Shown here: positions 6,077-6,419 of the stretch, one piece after another
Position numbering within the stretch: position 1 is the stretch's first letter
How the letters are laid out: each line of letters starts with the position of its first letter
NCBI GenBank assembly: GCA_016869015.1
Contig: VGFB01000233.1
Location: forward strand, 1-6,419
Length of the DNA stretch: 6,419 nucleotides
Reading direction: 5' to 3'
From: Armatimonadota bacterium
Lineage (GTDB): Bacteria; Armatimonadota; Zipacnadia; Zipacnadales; VGFC01
Position numbers and translations under genes: made by a program
The notes under the pieces: generated by a model
What the model was told of the DNA's origin: nothing
Databases searched by the model: none
The model's input: only the letters and a program-made list of their open reading frames with translations

Positions 6077-6419
6077 CTACGACGACAGTCCCAGGACCCG
6101 GCCGTGGAAGGCCAGGGCCTCCTGGACATGCTGGTCCCAGTATGCCCAGTTGTGCTCCCCCGGGAACTCCTCGTACTCGTGAGGGAGGCCCAGGCGCGTC
6201 AGGTGCGTGGCGAAGTCCCGGTTGTGGTCGATCAGGAAGTCGTCCACCCCGCAGTCGAAGCGGATCGCCGGCGTCGGCTTGCCCTTCAGGCGACGCGCGA
6301 GAGCGAAGCAGTCATTCTCCCGAGCCGCCTTCTTCGTCCCGATCAGCCGCTGCCACTCGGGGATCAGTGTCTCCCACTTCCGGAACACCGCGTAGGCGCC
6401 CGAGAAGCCCGTGATGCTA
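6077..6419 (-). CDS. Esterase D-type alpha/beta-hydrolase, C-terminal part only
   Basis: This is the C-terminal 113 codons of a serine hydrolase; the frame is open to the right window edge, reading SITGFSGAYAVFRKWETLIP. The nucleophile Ser and oxyanion region lie outside the window. Two catalytic blocks are visible: FDCGVDDFLIDHNR, whose Asp in DDFL (codon at 6239-6241) is the expected triad acid, and HEYEEFPGEHNWAYWDQHV, whose His (codon at 6152-6154) is the expected triad base. The GxHxWxYWxxH pattern is characteristic of the putative esterase family that includes esterase D, S-formylglutathione hydrolase and feruloyl/acetyl-xylan esterase-like enzymes. A GTG at 6388 could serve as an internal start, but the frame continues upstream with family-like sequence, so I treat the gene as cut by the edge. 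Its substrate is unknown. It could remove acetyl or feruloyl groups from glycans, in line with the left half of the window, or be a housekeeping esterase. It shares a strand with pspA but is separated from it by 156 bp containing hairpins. Confidence 0.85.
   Translation of the reverse strand, partial: SITGFSGAYAVFRKWETLIPEWQRLIGTKKAARENDCFALARRLKGKPTPAIRFDCGVDDFLIDHNRDFATHLTRLGLPHEYEEFPGEHNWAYWDQHVQEALAFHGRVLGLSS

Noticed and set aside
6077..6388. Short complete 103-residue gene starting at GTG 6388
   Set aside because: The frame continues open to the window edge with family-like sequence (SITGFSGAYA), and an esterase lacking its nucleophile region would not be complete; it is better read as a gene cut by the window.

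Overview
The window is GC-rich throughout, with strong G/C preference at third codon positions. It carries genes typical of a free-living, polysaccharide-degrading bacterium. The closest matches by style are environmental Planctomycetota, Armatimonadota or similar lineages, where type I sulfatases and secreted right-handed beta-helix enzymes are common. No rRNA or lineage marker is present, so this placement is inference only. I see no tRNA, CRISPR array, transposase or phage gene.

Left half (1-3331): two genes diverge from an 89-bp spacer. Leftward runs a type I sulfatase with the formylglycine signature Cys-Ser-Pro-Ala-Arg; its C-terminus is cut by the window edge. Rightward runs a secreted 695-residue right-handed beta-helix protein whose architecture resembles glycoside hydrolase family 141 (known activities include alpha-L-fucosidase and xylanase). 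Together they look like part of a locus for degrading a sulfated or fucose/xylose-containing glycan.

Right half (3352-6419): all genes point left. From upstream to downstream they are: the C-terminal part of an alpha/beta-hydrolase of the esterase D type (cut by the right edge); a 156-bp spacer with a heptamer tandem repeat and GC-rich hairpins; a PspA/IM30 (Vipp1) family coiled-coil protein; and, 61 bp downstream, a 582-residue protein with two AAA+ modules. In the latter the N-terminal module has no P-loop and the C-terminal module is intact, with an aromatic pore loop.

The most interesting element is the PspA-AAA+ pair. PspA/Vipp1 belongs to the ESCRT-III superfamily of membrane-remodelling polymers. 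An AAA+ protein encoded directly after it is a plausible bacterial counterpart of the ESCRT-III/Vps4 pair. The classical partners (PspF, PspB, PspC) are not in the window. The beta-helix gene and the AAA+ gene converge with only 20 bp between them.
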